NCBI GenBank assembly: GCA_002172675.1
Contig: NETF01000192.1
Location: forward strand, 1-39,586
DNA from: an unicellular cyanobacterium SU3
Lineage (GTDB): Bacteria; Cyanobacteriota; Cyanobacteriia; Cyanobacteriales; Microcystaceae
Length of the DNA stretch: 39,586 bases
Direction: 5' to 3'
Shown one piece after another: positions 9,115 to 16,951 of this stretch; within the stretch, counting starts at the first letter, position 1; the number at the start of each line of letters is the position of its first letter. The position numbers and the translations under genes were made by a program. The notes under the pieces are model-generated. The model saw only the letters and a program-made list of their open reading frames with translations, was not told the DNA's origin and did not search any database.

Positions 9115-9597
9115 TATTTAACCCTAATTCTTAGCTCTATTTTAACGAGTTTTTATCCCTTAGAGTTAGCTTGTTAAAATTTATAAAGATAATAATATTT
9201 TGCTTGACTTTTCACACTACATATGAAATACAATTAGGATAAAAAAATAGTTATTAAATGATTAAGTAAAAATGAAAATTGTTACTATTATAAAATTAAG
9301 TATGACATTTGGTAGAAGACAATATCAACTAAATAGGTAGGTGTAATTAAATATAAGACACAAAAGTTCGTAGTCAAGGCTTTAGCTTTGATGATTACAA
9401 GCTTTCTCGTCATGCTCTCTAACTGAGTGTCACATCTCAAATGGAAATACTATATATCAGTAAAATTATGACAGAAACTTCTCTGTTCATGATTTGATAT
9501 CCTTGTTTTCACTGATGCCTCATTGCTTGTTTCAATTGTATTCTTAAAGACAAAGAAACTTAATACTTACTAATCAGTTGAAACTTGATAGAGAATA
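9115..9597. other. 483-base AT-rich intergenic region with a degenerate hairpin
   Basis: No convincing gene was found on either strand. It must hold the ppsA promoter. At 9374-9391, TCAAGGCT and AGCTTTGA form an 8-bp near-perfect hairpin (one G-T) within GTTCGTAGTCAAGG..., a pattern resembling small dispersed repeats in cyanobacterial intergenic DNA. The rest is low-complexity AT-rich sequence. Confidence 0.5.
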
Positions 9598-10005
9598 ATG
9601 TTTGTCTATTATCGTCCTTCAAATTATAAAAAGAAAACAGCCGTAGCAATATATCTGGCTGTTGCAATTCCTTTGATGTTTGTTGTTCCTAGTTTCGTCG
9701 GTGGACAGCTACCGTTTTCTGTCAATCGCTTGGTTTTTAAAGGAGTTCCTGTCTCAATTATTGTAGATTTTCTTCTAGATGAAACTGCTAGAAGTGCTTA
9801 TTTTCGAGGGAATAAACAACTGCTTCATGATCGTCTTGGCGAGATGGGAGTAGAAGAAAAAGTGAAAGACTTTTATCGTCCTCAAGGATTGGATGAGCAA
9901 CAACTGGATCAACATATTCATCAAATCTTTTATGACAATACAGGATATGTTGGAACAGCTTATCGTGTGAACTTAGATGGCATTTTAGTTCGTAAAAATT
10001 TATGA
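9598..10005 (+). CDS. Hypothetical protein with one membrane segment
   Basis: A 135-aa protein with no family I recognise. Residues 1-12 are polar and basic (YRPSNYKKKT), followed by a hydrophobic segment (AVAIYLAVAIPLMFVVPSFV) that fits a signal anchor or membrane span. The remainder is soluble, with a run of charged helices (LLHDRLGEMGVEEKVKDF, LDEQQLDQHIHQIFYDN) and the end AYRVNLDGILVRKNL. No good ribosome binding site precedes the ATG. It lies between a long empty region and a dead insertion element, so it may be accessory DNA, though its codon use resembles the neighbours. Confidence 0.55.
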   Translation: MFVYYRPSNYKKKTAVAIYLAVAIPLMFVVPSFVGGQLPFSVNRLVFKGVPVSIIVDFLLDETARSAYFRGNKQLLHDRLGEMGVEEKVKDFYRPQGLDEQQLDQHIHQIFYDNTGYVGTAYRVNLDGILVRKNL

Positions 10006-10260
10006 TTGCAGACCCAAGCATCGAGCATTTACTAATTATCGAAGATAAAAATAGTACCAATAAATTCTTACTAACGTGAGTTCGACGGAGGAAAAAAATA
10101 CTTCCGTTCTTCCAAAATAAAATCAAGCCATGAAGATAAAGAGCGATCACTTAATAGATTAATAGATGGCGATCGCTAAAAATAGGAACGGTATCTTTAG
10201 TTAAAAAAGAGCAGGAGGCAAACCCATAATTAGTGATTAATTGTAATCCATTATCATAGC

Positions 10261-10307
10261 GAGTGCGTCTTACATTCTGCTTTACAAGCAGAATGTAAGA
10301 CGCACTC
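10261..10307. repeat. Perfect 22-bp-arm hairpin inserted in the dead transposase
   Basis: The arms 10261-10282 (GAGTGCGTCTTACATTCTGC plus TT) and 10286-10307 are exact reverse complements around the three-base loop TAC. It interrupts the transposase frame between residues FEKL and YDNG, so it arrived after the IS. The perfect arms imply recent arrival or strand-copy formation. Confidence 0.85.
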
Positions 10308-10562
10308 AAGACAAAGCTTTTCAAACAGTTCTTGAGAGATATATCCTTGGTCTCCAAATAATTTACCAATTAAATCTTTAGCTAAATCAGGAACAGGTTT
10401 ACGGTCATCTGTATTCCCCGAAGTTAAAGTAAAAGCTAATAATTCTCCTCGGTCATTTATAATTAAATGAAGCTTAAATCCATAATGCCACCCAACAGAA
10501 TTTTACCCCAACCGACTAAGCCCTCAAATACTCTATGAGACTTGCTCCGAAAAGGATGACAG

Positions 10563-10619
10563 ACTCCCGACCCTCTCGGATTTTAAATCCGAGAGGAAAG
10601 CGGGAGTGCATTCTGCACT
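10563..10619. repeat. Compound hairpin inserted in the dead transposase
   Basis: Outer arms ACTCCCG (10563-10569) and CGGGAGT (10601-10607) enclose a perfect inner hairpin, CCTCTCGGATTT (10572-10583) and AAATCCGAGAGG (10585-10596) with one loop base. A third small hairpin, AGTGCA-TTC-TGCACT (10605-10619), overlaps the right outer arm. The unit falls between the transposase residues STPIKV and HPFRSK, where it adds a stop codon on the minus strand. It shares the word CATTCTGC with the other hairpin. Confidence 0.8.
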
Positions 10620-11112
10620 TTTATTGGGGTAGAATCAATAAAACTAATACCTGTTATTTTTCCAGTTCTAGTTTGTAAAAAACAGCATAGTAACATCATT
10701 GACCAAGGCATTAGTTCCACAAATCTATTATAACTAACAAGATTAGGAAAAGCTTTTTTCCAATGTGGTAACTCTTGTAGAGTATAAAATTCTTTGAATG
10801 TACGATAACCCGACCCATGACACGCAATTACAATAGTCATAAATTCACTTAAACTGAGACGAGAACGATATAACTTTTCTCCGACAGATGATGTAATTTG
10901 AAGGAGAGATGAAGTGTATTTTTGAAAAGCTTTATGAAAATCATCTACATCCCAAAAAACTTCAGTCAGGTCAATACGAGATTCTAAAGTCATTACATTA
11001 ACCATCAAAGAACAATCCCTTTAGTATAGGTCAAATGTTCTGTTTAGGCTTCAGAAATTTCCGTCGAACTCACGTTAGCCGAAGGCTTGAAGTCTATTCG
11101 GATGGTGATATA

Positions 11113-11258
11113 ATACCAATTCTTAAAAGCAACTGGAGACATGAAAAAAACTATTTTAATAGCTAAAAACTCGTAACGATTATTTTCCCTACACCCTACC
11201 CCCTACACCCTAACCCCTAACACAACCTAAGTATCTCGCTATATTCGAGAATTGGTAT
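11113..11258. repeat. MITE-like 146-bp unit with 11-bp inverted ends and CCCTAAC-type tandem repeats
   Basis: ATACCAATTCT at 11113-11123 and its reverse complement AGAATTGGTAT at 11248-11258 bound a non-coding unit. Inside, from about 11188 to 11222, is a run of imperfect 7-base units (CCCTACA, CCCTACC, CCCTAAC). No coding frame fills it. The shape suits a miniature inverted-repeat element; its transposase family is unknown to me. Confidence 0.6.
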
Positions 11259-11329
11259 AAATCTGTGGAAAGATATTGTAAAGTCTCATTTGATATGATT
11301 ATAATCAGCAAGTCTTATTTAAAAAATTA

Positions 11330-12145
11330 CTATTCTTGACTTTCAGATGTAGACGACGACAAACTACGATGAGAGGATAAATGACGTTTTTGAGGAAGAT
11401 TGAACCCTTCTTCTGATTGTTCTATGACTAATAAAGGGGTAGGTTTCGCTTTTTGATCCCAACTAATCAACACAACTTGTCCTTGAATGGCTGGTTGCCA
11501 ATTTTCGTTAGTGGTGACAGGGGATAAAAAGTTTTCGATACATTCAATAATTTGACTCACAGTCGAAGCACTTGTCTGAACGGGTAATTTCATCAATTTA
11601 ATGGAAATGCGAAATAAAACCCCTTTATTCCATTGTCCTTCTTGGGTTTCTACTTCGTAGGTTACATCAAAACTTTCATCAATATTTCGCCCTCCTGCAA
11701 TAACTCCAGCTTGTACTTTATCCGTACTAGGACGCAAGGCTGCACCAATTAATTGAGTGACTTTCATTTTAATTTGATTAACGATCACATAGTGAAAGAC
11801 TTCTTCATCCATGCGCATTCGTAAATAATCTAAGTTAAATTCCCTAGCATAAACAAGATCAGGGTTGCCTTCCATTTTTCTGATGGTGACTAAGGCTAAT
11901 TTTAACTTTTTCTTGAGATCCTTACTTTTAAACTTTTCAAAATTTAAAGCTTTGGTGGTTTGTTTAAGTTGCCATTGACCATAAGCAACGAAAACCGCTA
12001 GGATGACTAAAAGTGCAATGGTACTAATCATCCAAAGTTGTCCACTGGAACCAGAAGAATCAGCAGGAGAAGTTACAGAAGCATTAGAGGAAACTTCTGT
12101 GTTTTGTGCAAGGAGTGGTGGATGGTAAAACCATGGGGAAGACAT
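11330..12145 (-). CDS. Hypothetical single-pass membrane protein
   Basis: A protein of about 271 aa if it starts at ATG 12145 (MSSPWFYHPPLLAQN); a TTG at 12190 would add 15 residues. After a Ser/Thr-rich linker there is one strong membrane segment (LWMISTIALLVILAVFVAYG), then a basic helical region (FKSKDLKKKLKLALVTIRKM) and a mixed alpha/beta soluble domain of about 150 residues (YVIVNQIKMKVTQLIGAALR, GVLFRISIKLMKLPV). The tail is Ser-rich (SSHRSLSSSTSESQE). I do not recognise the family; the layout suggests a membrane-anchored cytoplasmic domain. It is divergent from a lipoprotein gene about 110 bases away. Confidence 0.7.
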   Translation of the reverse strand: MSSPWFYHPPLLAQNTEVSSNASVTSPADSSGSSGQLWMISTIALLVILAVFVAYGQWQLKQTTKALNFEKFKSKDLKKKLKLALVTIRKMEGNPDLVYAREFNLDYLRMRMDEEVFHYVIVNQIKMKVTQLIGAALRPSTDKVQAGVIAGGRNIDESFDVTYEVETQEGQWNKGVLFRISIKLMKLPVQTSASTVSQIIECIENFLSPVTTNENWQPAIQGQVVLISWDQKAKPTPLLVIEQSEEGFNLPQKRHLSSHRSLSSSTSESQE

Positions 12146-12255
12146 AGGGATGATTGGGGATGTTGTCTGGTATATCTTAAGAATTCCCAAAAGTGTAGGA
12201 AAATTATGCTTCTGGTGAAGAAAATTTTTTAAACTAGGCTTTTATGGAGAATTGA

Positions 12256-12642
12256 ATGAAAAAGTTCTGTCTTTGTTGTTGTTTAGTTATTCTTATTAGT
12301 GTTTGGGGATGTCAATCTTCCAACAACTCCGATGTGACTCAACCCACTTCTGAACCTACTATTAGTCAAGAAACCATGAATAATAACACTGAAGCACCTC
12401 AAGCAGTCATCGATGCTGTTTTTAATGATATTACTAAAAACAATACAGTTAATACTGAGGATTTACAGGTAGAACAAACCGAGTCTCAGACTTGGCCAGA
12501 TGGTTGTTTAGGATTAGCCAAACCTGATGAAATGTGTACCCAAGCATTAGTAGAGGGATGGCGAGTTACTGCAACGGATGGCCAAACGACTTGGGTTTAT
12601 CGTACTGATCAAACCGGTCAAACTGTGAGAATAGAATCGTAA
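12256..12642 (+). CDS. Putative small lipoprotein
   Basis: A 128-aa protein starting MKKFCLCCCLVILISVWGC: a type II signal peptide whose lipobox (SVWGC) would give a lipid-modified Cys at residue 19. A Ser/Thr/Asn-rich linker follows, then a conserved-looking domain from residue 48 to the end with two cysteines (PDGCLGLAKPDEMCTQALVEGWRVT), which could form a disulphide outside the cytoplasm, and a beta-strand-rich end (TTWVYRTDQTGQTVRI). This C-terminal pattern occurs in other cyanobacterial hypothetical proteins as I recall them, but no function is known to me. GGAG at 12245-12248 is the likely ribosome binding site. Confidence 0.7.
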   Translation: MKKFCLCCCLVILISVWGCQSSNNSDVTQPTSEPTISQETMNNNTEAPQAVIDAVFNDITKNNTVNTEDLQVEQTESQTWPDGCLGLAKPDEMCTQALVEGWRVTATDGQTTWVYRTDQTGQTVRIES

Positions 12643-13011
12643 AAAATTGCCCAATTGTATGGGTGTTTGCGATTTTCCTCATTAGATTTTCTGTTTGAGA
12701 CTGTGCCATTTTTCAACAAAACTAGATTTTATTGCCAATTCCCTGACTTTCTCGTGTTAGGGAGTTGTCACTCCCTCTGACAACTTTGCCATACTCAATA
12801 TAATTTGACTCAATATTAGACTTGATTCAGCAAAACCTAAATTGTGATAACTAATACAAAAAAACAAGCTTAAATTATTAGGAATTTCTGAAATTATCCA
12901 TACAGATAAGCAGTCACTGATAAGGTTAAAAGGATAGCATGATCAGGATTGATGAAGCTTAAGTTATCTGCTTAAATTTTGGAATTTTTACCGTTATCGT
13001 AAGGAGCAAAT
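12643..13011. other. 369-base intergenic region upstream of tal
   Basis: No gene was found. AGGGAGT-TGTC-ACTCCCT at 12759-12776 is a perfect 7-bp hairpin without a T run, so it is only a weak terminator candidate for the lipoprotein gene. The remaining AT-rich 230 bases should hold the tal promoter and leader. AAGGAG at 13001-13006 is a strong ribosome binding site for tal. Confidence 0.45.
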
Positions 13012-14184
13012 ATGGCAACATTATTAGAACAATTGAGAGAATTTACCATTGTTGTTGCTGATACAGGGGATATTCAAGCAATTGAAACCTTTACCCCTCG
13101 TGATGCCACAACAAATCCTTCTTTAATCACTGCAGCGGCCCAAATGCCACAATATCAATCTATTGTGGATGATACCCTCAAAACCGCTAGGAAAGAGTTA
13201 GGAAAAGATGCTGATGAGTCGGATGTCGTTACTCTAGCATTTGATCGTTTAGCGGTAGCTTTTGGCTTAAAAATCCTTGAAATTATCCCTGGCCGCGTTT
13301 CAACGGAAGTAGATGCCCGTTTATCCTATGATACGGAAGGGACTCTTGAAAAAGCCCGTTATTTAATTTCTGAATACGAAAAAGCTGGCGTTTCCCGCGA
13401 TCGCATTTTAATTAAAATTGCCTCCACTTGGGAAGGTATTAAAGCAGCCGAAGTCTTAGAAAAAGAAGGGATTCACTGTAACTTAACCTTACTCTTTGGA
13501 ATACACCAAGCCATTGCTTGTGCAGAGGCTAATATTACCTTAATTTCTCCTTTTGTGGGTCGTATTTTAGACTGGTACAAAAAAGAAACAGGCAAAGATT
13601 ATGCTGCCACTGAAGATCCTGGCGTACAATCTGTTACCAGTATTTACAACTATTACAAAAAATTCGGTTATAAAACTGAAGTAATGGGAGCAAGTTTCCG
13701 TAATATTGGAGAAATTTGTGAGTTAGCTGGTAGCGATTTATTAACCATTTCTCCTAAGTTATTAGATCAGTTAAATTCTACTGAAGAAACCTTACCCCGT
13801 AAGCTAGATCCTGAAGCGGCTGCTAAAATGGACATTGAAAAAATCTCTATGGATAAAGCAACTTTTGATAAGATGCACCAAGAGGATAAAATGGCTTACG
13901 AAAAGTTAGATGAAGGCATTAATGGGTTTACCAAAGCCTTAGAAACCCTTGAAGAAATGCTCAAAGATCGCTTAACTCGCATCGAAGGAGAAACAAAAGT
14001 TAATAATGCGGCAGCCGATATTTTCCGCGTTTATGATTTAGATGGCGATGGCTTTATTACCCGTGAAGAATGGGCAGGAACTGATGTCGTTTTTGATGCT
14101 ATTGATGTTAATCATGATGGTAAAATTACCCCCGAAGAAATGGCCGCAGGTTTAGGGGCTGCCATTCGTTTAGTTGAAGCTTAA
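13012..14184 (+). CDS. tal: Transaldolase with C-terminal EF-hand pair
   Basis: A 390-aa transaldolase of the pentose phosphate pathway, moving a dihydroxyacetone unit between sugar phosphates. The N-terminal 330 residues form the TIM barrel with the Schiff-base Lys at residue 135 ([12 protein letters not shown]) and [10 protein letters not shown] near the start. The C terminus carries two EF-hand loops: [12 protein letters not shown] from residue 342 and [12 protein letters not shown] from residue 365, with the expected acidic ligands at positions 1, 3, 5 and 12 (Asn at 3 in the second). This extension is known in cyanobacterial transaldolases and absent from the E. coli enzyme of about 317 aa. 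Calcium control of activity is a reasonable inference, not shown. It has its own strong ribosome binding site and a hairpin after it. Confidence 0.95.
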   Translation: MATLLEQLREFTIVVADTGDIQAIETFTPRDATTNPSLITAAAQMPQYQSIVDDTLKTARKELGKDADESDVVTLAFDRLAVAFGLKILEIIPGRVSTEVDARLSYDTEGTLEKARYLISEYEKAGVSRDRILIKIASTWEGIKAAEVLEKEGIHCNLTLLFGIHQAIACAEANITLISPFVGRILDWYKKETGKDYAATEDPGVQSVTSIYNYYKKFGYKTEVMGASFRNIGEICELAGSDLLTISPKLLDQLNSTEETLPRKLDPEAAAKMDIEKISMDKATFDKMHQEDKMAYEKLDEGINGFTKALETLEEMLKDRLTRIEGETKVNNAAADIFRVYDLDGDGFITREEWAGTDVVFDAIDVNHDGKITPEEMAAGLGAAIRLVEA

Positions 14185-14212
14185 TCTATTATTTTTGCTT
14201 CTAAATTCCTAG

Positions 14213-14239
14213 AAGGTGTGTTACTCAGTAACGCACCTT
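14213..14239 (+). terminator. Hairpin downstream of tal
   Basis: AAGGTGTGTTACT (14213-14225) pairs with AGTAACGCACCTT (14227-14239) around one base with one G-T pair. A short TTT follows. It lies between tal and thiE and probably ends the tal transcript. Confidence 0.55.
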
Positions 14240-14278
14240 TGTACCGCGTCAATAACAGAATGATACCATTAACAAGAC

Positions 14279-15298
14279 ATGGATAAAAATTTAGCAATTT
14301 ATCGCATTTTAGATGCTAACTTAGATCGCGCAAGGGAAGGTTTAAGAGTCATTGAAGAATGGTGTCGGTTAGGATTAGAAAATAGTCATTGGGCAGAAAA
14401 TTGTAAACAAATGCGTCAAGAAATTGCCCATTGGCACACATCAGATTTACGCATTGCTAGAGATACACCGAATGATCCAGGGGTGCAATTATCCCATCCT
14501 CAAGAAGAAAAAAGAGAATCAATTAATCAACTTTTACAAGCTAATTTATGTCGGGTTCAAGAGGCGTTAAGGGTATTAGAAGAATATGGCAAACTGTATG
14601 ATACTAATATGGGTAGTTCTTGTAAAAAAATTCGTTATCAAGTTTATACATTAGAAAGTGAATTATTACAAAATAATCGTTTTCAAAAATTAAAACAATC
14701 TCCCTTATATTTAGTCACCTCTTCAACAGAAAATTTATTAACAATTGTAGAATCTGCTTTACAAGGTGGCTTAAGTTTAGTTCAATATCGAGAGAAGAAA
14801 ATCGATGATATTGTCCGCTTAGATATAGCTCAAAAATTATGTGAGTTATGCCATAAATACGACGCTTTATTTATAGTAAATGATCGGGTAGATATTGCTT
14901 TAGGGGTTGATGCAGATGGAATTCATTTAGGACAACAAGATATTCCTATTGCCCTAGCAAGACGTATATTAGGACCCAATAAAATTATCGGACGTTCGAC
15001 AACAAACTCGGAAGAAATGGAAAAAGCGATCGCAGAAAAAGCCGATTATATTGGCGTTGGCCCAGTGTATGCAACCCCCACAAAACCCGATAAAAAAGCA
15101 GCCGGTTTAGACTATGTGAAATATGCAGCCGAAACGTCTCCGATTCCTTGGTTTGCCATTGGTGGAATTGATGAACATAATGTTACTGAGGTCATGGCAT
15201 CAGGGGCGACTCAAGTGGCTCTGGTTCGTGCTATCATAGAAGCTAATGATCCAAGAATAGCAACACAAGAATTATTGAAAAAATTAACGGTAAAATAA
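14279..15298 (+). CDS. thiE: Thiamine phosphate synthase with N-terminal ThiD2 domain
   Basis: A 339-aa protein. Residues 1-130 are a helical domain (IYRILDANLDRAREGLRVIE, repeated in kind as LLQANLCRVQEALRVLEEYG) that matches the ThiD2 domain found fused to ThiE in cyanobacteria. Residues 140-339 are the ThiE TIM barrel: LYLVTSS, VQYREK, FIVNDRVDIALGVDADGIHLGQ, GRSTTNSEEM, YIGVGPVYATPTK and WFAIGGID, including the phosphate and pyrophosphate-binding residues. ThiE joins HMP pyrophosphate and the thiazole phosphate to make thiamine phosphate. The stop is three bases before thiS, so the two are one operon. No TPP riboswitch is visible in the 90 bases upstream. Confidence 0.95.
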   Translation: MDKNLAIYRILDANLDRAREGLRVIEEWCRLGLENSHWAENCKQMRQEIAHWHTSDLRIARDTPNDPGVQLSHPQEEKRESINQLLQANLCRVQEALRVLEEYGKLYDTNMGSSCKKIRYQVYTLESELLQNNRFQKLKQSPLYLVTSSTENLLTIVESALQGGLSLVQYREKKIDDIVRLDIAQKLCELCHKYDALFIVNDRVDIALGVDADGIHLGQQDIPIALARRILGPNKIIGRSTTNSEEMEKAIAEKADYIGVGPVYATPTKPDKKAAGLDYVKYAAETSPIPWFAIGGIDEHNVTEVMASGATQVALVRAIIEANDPRIATQELLKKLTVK

Positions 15299-15301
15299 TA
15301 A

Positions 15302-15520
15302 ATGAATAGCACAGAAACCGTAAAATTGCAAGTAAATGGGGAAGAAAAAAACTGTTTATCAGGACATAACTTACCTCAATTTTTAGAAGCAATGGGACTC
15401 AATCCTCGCTTAGTCGCAGTGGAATATAACGGAGAAATTTTACATCGACAATATTGGGAAAATACGACTTTAAAAACAGGTGATCGCTTAGAAATTGTTA
15501 CCATTGTTGGTGGTGGTTAA
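15302..15520 (+). CDS. thiS: Sulfur carrier protein ThiS
   Basis: A 72-aa ubiquitin-like protein ending VTIVGGG; the C-terminal Gly-Gly is the residue pair that is adenylated and thiocarboxylated to deliver sulfur for thiazole synthesis. LQVNGEEKN, PQFLEAMGL, VAVEYNGEILHRQYWENT and LKTGDRLEIVTIVGGG follow the family pattern. One extra Gly at the end compared with the usual GG is visible. It directly follows thiE, consistent with a thiamine operon. Confidence 0.94.
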   Translation: MNSTETVKLQVNGEEKNCLSGHNLPQFLEAMGLNPRLVAVEYNGEILHRQYWENTTLKTGDRLEIVTIVGGG

Positions 15521-15547
15521 GAGAATTTAGAATTTAGAAATCAAAAA

Positions 15548-16210
15548 ATGGCTAATCAAACTTTAGGATTGGATGCAAACTTATATCAATACTTTCAAAA
15601 GGTTTCTGTTAGAGAAGCAGAGGTTTTAAAAGAGTTAAGAGAAGAAACAACAAAGCATCCTATGGCTAGAATGCAAATTGCACCAGAACAAGGTCAGTTT
15701 ATGGCTTTATTAGTGCAGTTAATGAGAGCAAAAAAGACCTTAGATATTGGGGTTTTTACGGGATATAGTTCCTTAGTCGTTGCCTTAGCATTACCATCTG
15801 ATGGTCAAGTAATTGCCTGTGATGTTGATGAAGAAGTAACACGAATAGCGCGACAATTTTGGGAAAAAGCAGGAGTGAGTCATAAAATTAATTTATATCT
15901 TGCTCCGGCTTTAGAAACGTTAGATCAGTTCATAGCTAAAGGAGAAAATAATACTTTTGATTTTGCCTTTATTGATGCCGATAAAAGTAATTATAATAAT
16001 TATTATGAAAAATCATTATGGTTAGTGAAACCAGGGGGATTAATTGTCATTGACAACGTATTATGGGGAGGAAAAGTAGCTGATCCCGAAATTCAAGATA
16101 ATCGTACTCAAAAAATTCGGGCTTTCAATGAAAAACTGCATCAAGATTCTAGAATTGTGTTAAGTTTACTTCCTATTGCAGATGGTTTAACCTTGGCTTT
16201 AAAAAAATAA
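15548..16210 (+). CDS. Class I O-methyltransferase (caffeoyl-CoA OMT-like)
   Basis: A 220-aa SAM-dependent methyltransferase. It begins NQTLGLDANLYQYFQKVSVRE, has the SAM motif LDIGVFTGYSSL, an acidic residue after the second strand (VIACDVDEE), and the metal-site motif FAFIDADKSNY followed by GGLIVIDNVLWGGKV. These mark the cation-dependent O-methyltransferase 3 family, whose bacterial members act on catechol-type phenolics. The actual substrate is unknown. It lies 28 bases after thiS, so it may be the last gene of that transcript without having a thiamine role. Confidence 0.9.
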   Translation: MANQTLGLDANLYQYFQKVSVREAEVLKELREETTKHPMARMQIAPEQGQFMALLVQLMRAKKTLDIGVFTGYSSLVVALALPSDGQVIACDVDEEVTRIARQFWEKAGVSHKINLYLAPALETLDQFIAKGENNTFDFAFIDADKSNYNNYYEKSLWLVKPGGLIVIDNVLWGGKVADPEIQDNRTQKIRAFNEKLHQDSRIVLSLLPIADGLTLALKK

Positions 16211-16544
16211 GTTTAATTACTTAGCGATCGCTATTTTGAATATGAATTTTTCTTAAAAGTATTTCCAAAAGTAAACTTTTAAGAACAAAAAGTAGAAAAG
16301 TTTCGGCTTCTCTTGGTTGGTCAAAATATTGTCATCAATTGCTTATTCTATCAACGGTTTATAAAGGTGATCCAGCAATGTATAAAAACAAATTACAACG
16401 AAAACAATTACAATGTAGATAGTCGCCAAAATTGTGAAAAATCTATACAATTTATCTGAGGTGTGTTACAACTACTAATGGTACTCACTGAGTTTACTAA
16501 ATTTAGGAGTATTGCCCACAATAGTAAGAAAAAGGGGGCGAACA
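16211..16544. other. 334-base intergenic region before rbfA
   Basis: No gene could be supported. It contains a HIP1 octamer near 16224 and AT-rich sequence that should hold the rbfA promoter. GGGGGCG at 16534-16540 is a purine-rich ribosome binding site that favours the rbfA start at 16545. Confidence 0.4.
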
Positions 16545-16937
16545 ATGGCTAATAGTCGTCGAGTTTCTCGTGTTTCCTCGTTAATTAAACGGGAAGTTTC
16601 TCAAATGCTTCTATTTGATATAAAAGATGACCGTGTCGGTGCAGGAATGGTTAGTGTTACTGATGTCGATCTGTCTGGAGATCTACAACACGCTAAAATT
16701 TTTGTTAGCATTTACGGCACAGAAGAAGCAAAAATGGAAACAATGGAGGGATTAAAATCATCCGAAGGATATGTAAGAAAAGAATTAGCACAACGTATCC
16801 GTTTAAGACGCGCACCTGAAGTTAGATTTTTTGAGGATCATGGTATCGAAAGAGGGGATAAAATGCTCCATCTTCTCAATGAAATTAGAGAAACCATACC
16901 CCCAGAAGATGAGTCTTATAATACAGAAGATGAATAA
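16545..16937 (+). CDS. rbfA: 30S ribosome-binding factor A
   Basis: A 130-aa protein needed for late 30S maturation and 16S rRNA 5' end processing. It shows the KH-like RbfA fold: [19 protein letters not shown], a beta strand [21 protein letters not shown], and [20 protein letters not shown] with the family's Arg-rich helix. A longer frame begins at TTG 16512, but ATG 16545 ([12 protein letters not shown]) is preferred because it matches the family's start and has a purine-rich site just upstream. Its stop is 15 bases before the glycoside hydrolase gene. Confidence 0.95.
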   Translation: MANSRRVSRVSSLIKREVSQMLLFDIKDDRVGAGMVSVTDVDLSGDLQHAKIFVSIYGTEEAKMETMEGLKSSEGYVRKELAQRIRLRRAPEVRFFEDHGIERGDKMLHLLNEIRETIPPEDESYNTEDE

Positions 16938-16951
16938 AGTAATGAATCTCT

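Larger units (their letters stand above)
10090..11008 (-). pseudogene. IS982-type transposase, broken
   Basis: The N-terminal part (ATG near 11008) reads MTLESRIDLTEVFWDVDDF and LSLSEFMTIVIACHGSGYRT, then FIDSTPIKV with the first catalytic Asp, as in IS982 transposases. Reading then hits an inserted hairpin (10563-10619) and a stop. Coding resumes as HPFRSKSHRVFEGLVGWGK, loses one A near 10500, then continues GWHYGFKLHLIINDRGEL, TSGNTDDRKPVPDLAKDL and GDQGYISQELFEKL. A second hairpin (10261-10307) splits FEKL from YDNGLQLITN. The usual C terminus is not recognisable after that. At least three lesions make it inactive. Confidence 0.85.
10071..11078 (-). mobile_element. Degenerate IS982-type insertion sequence with intact terminal inverted repeats
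   Basis: The element is bounded by perfect 19-bp inverted repeats: CTAACGTGAGTTCGACGGA at 10071-10089 and its reverse complement at 11060-11078. The 1008-bp length is near the usual size for this family. The enclosed minus-strand gene is an IS982-type transposase that has been broken by a frameshift and two palindromic insertions. No direct target duplication is evident next to the repeats, so either the target site has diverged or one flank was rearranged. CCGAA...TTCGG just outside the right end (11079-11101) is a small extra inverted repeat. Confidence 0.82.

Noticed and set aside
9788-10369. Minus-strand frames of 120 and 72 codons near the IS end
   Set aside because: They run across the hairpin insertion, the transposase remnant and the end of the plus-strand gene; their residues do not form a coherent protein.
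14185-14278. Possible TPP riboswitch ahead of thiE
   Set aside because: The THI-box consensus is not present and the space is largely taken by the tal terminator hairpin.
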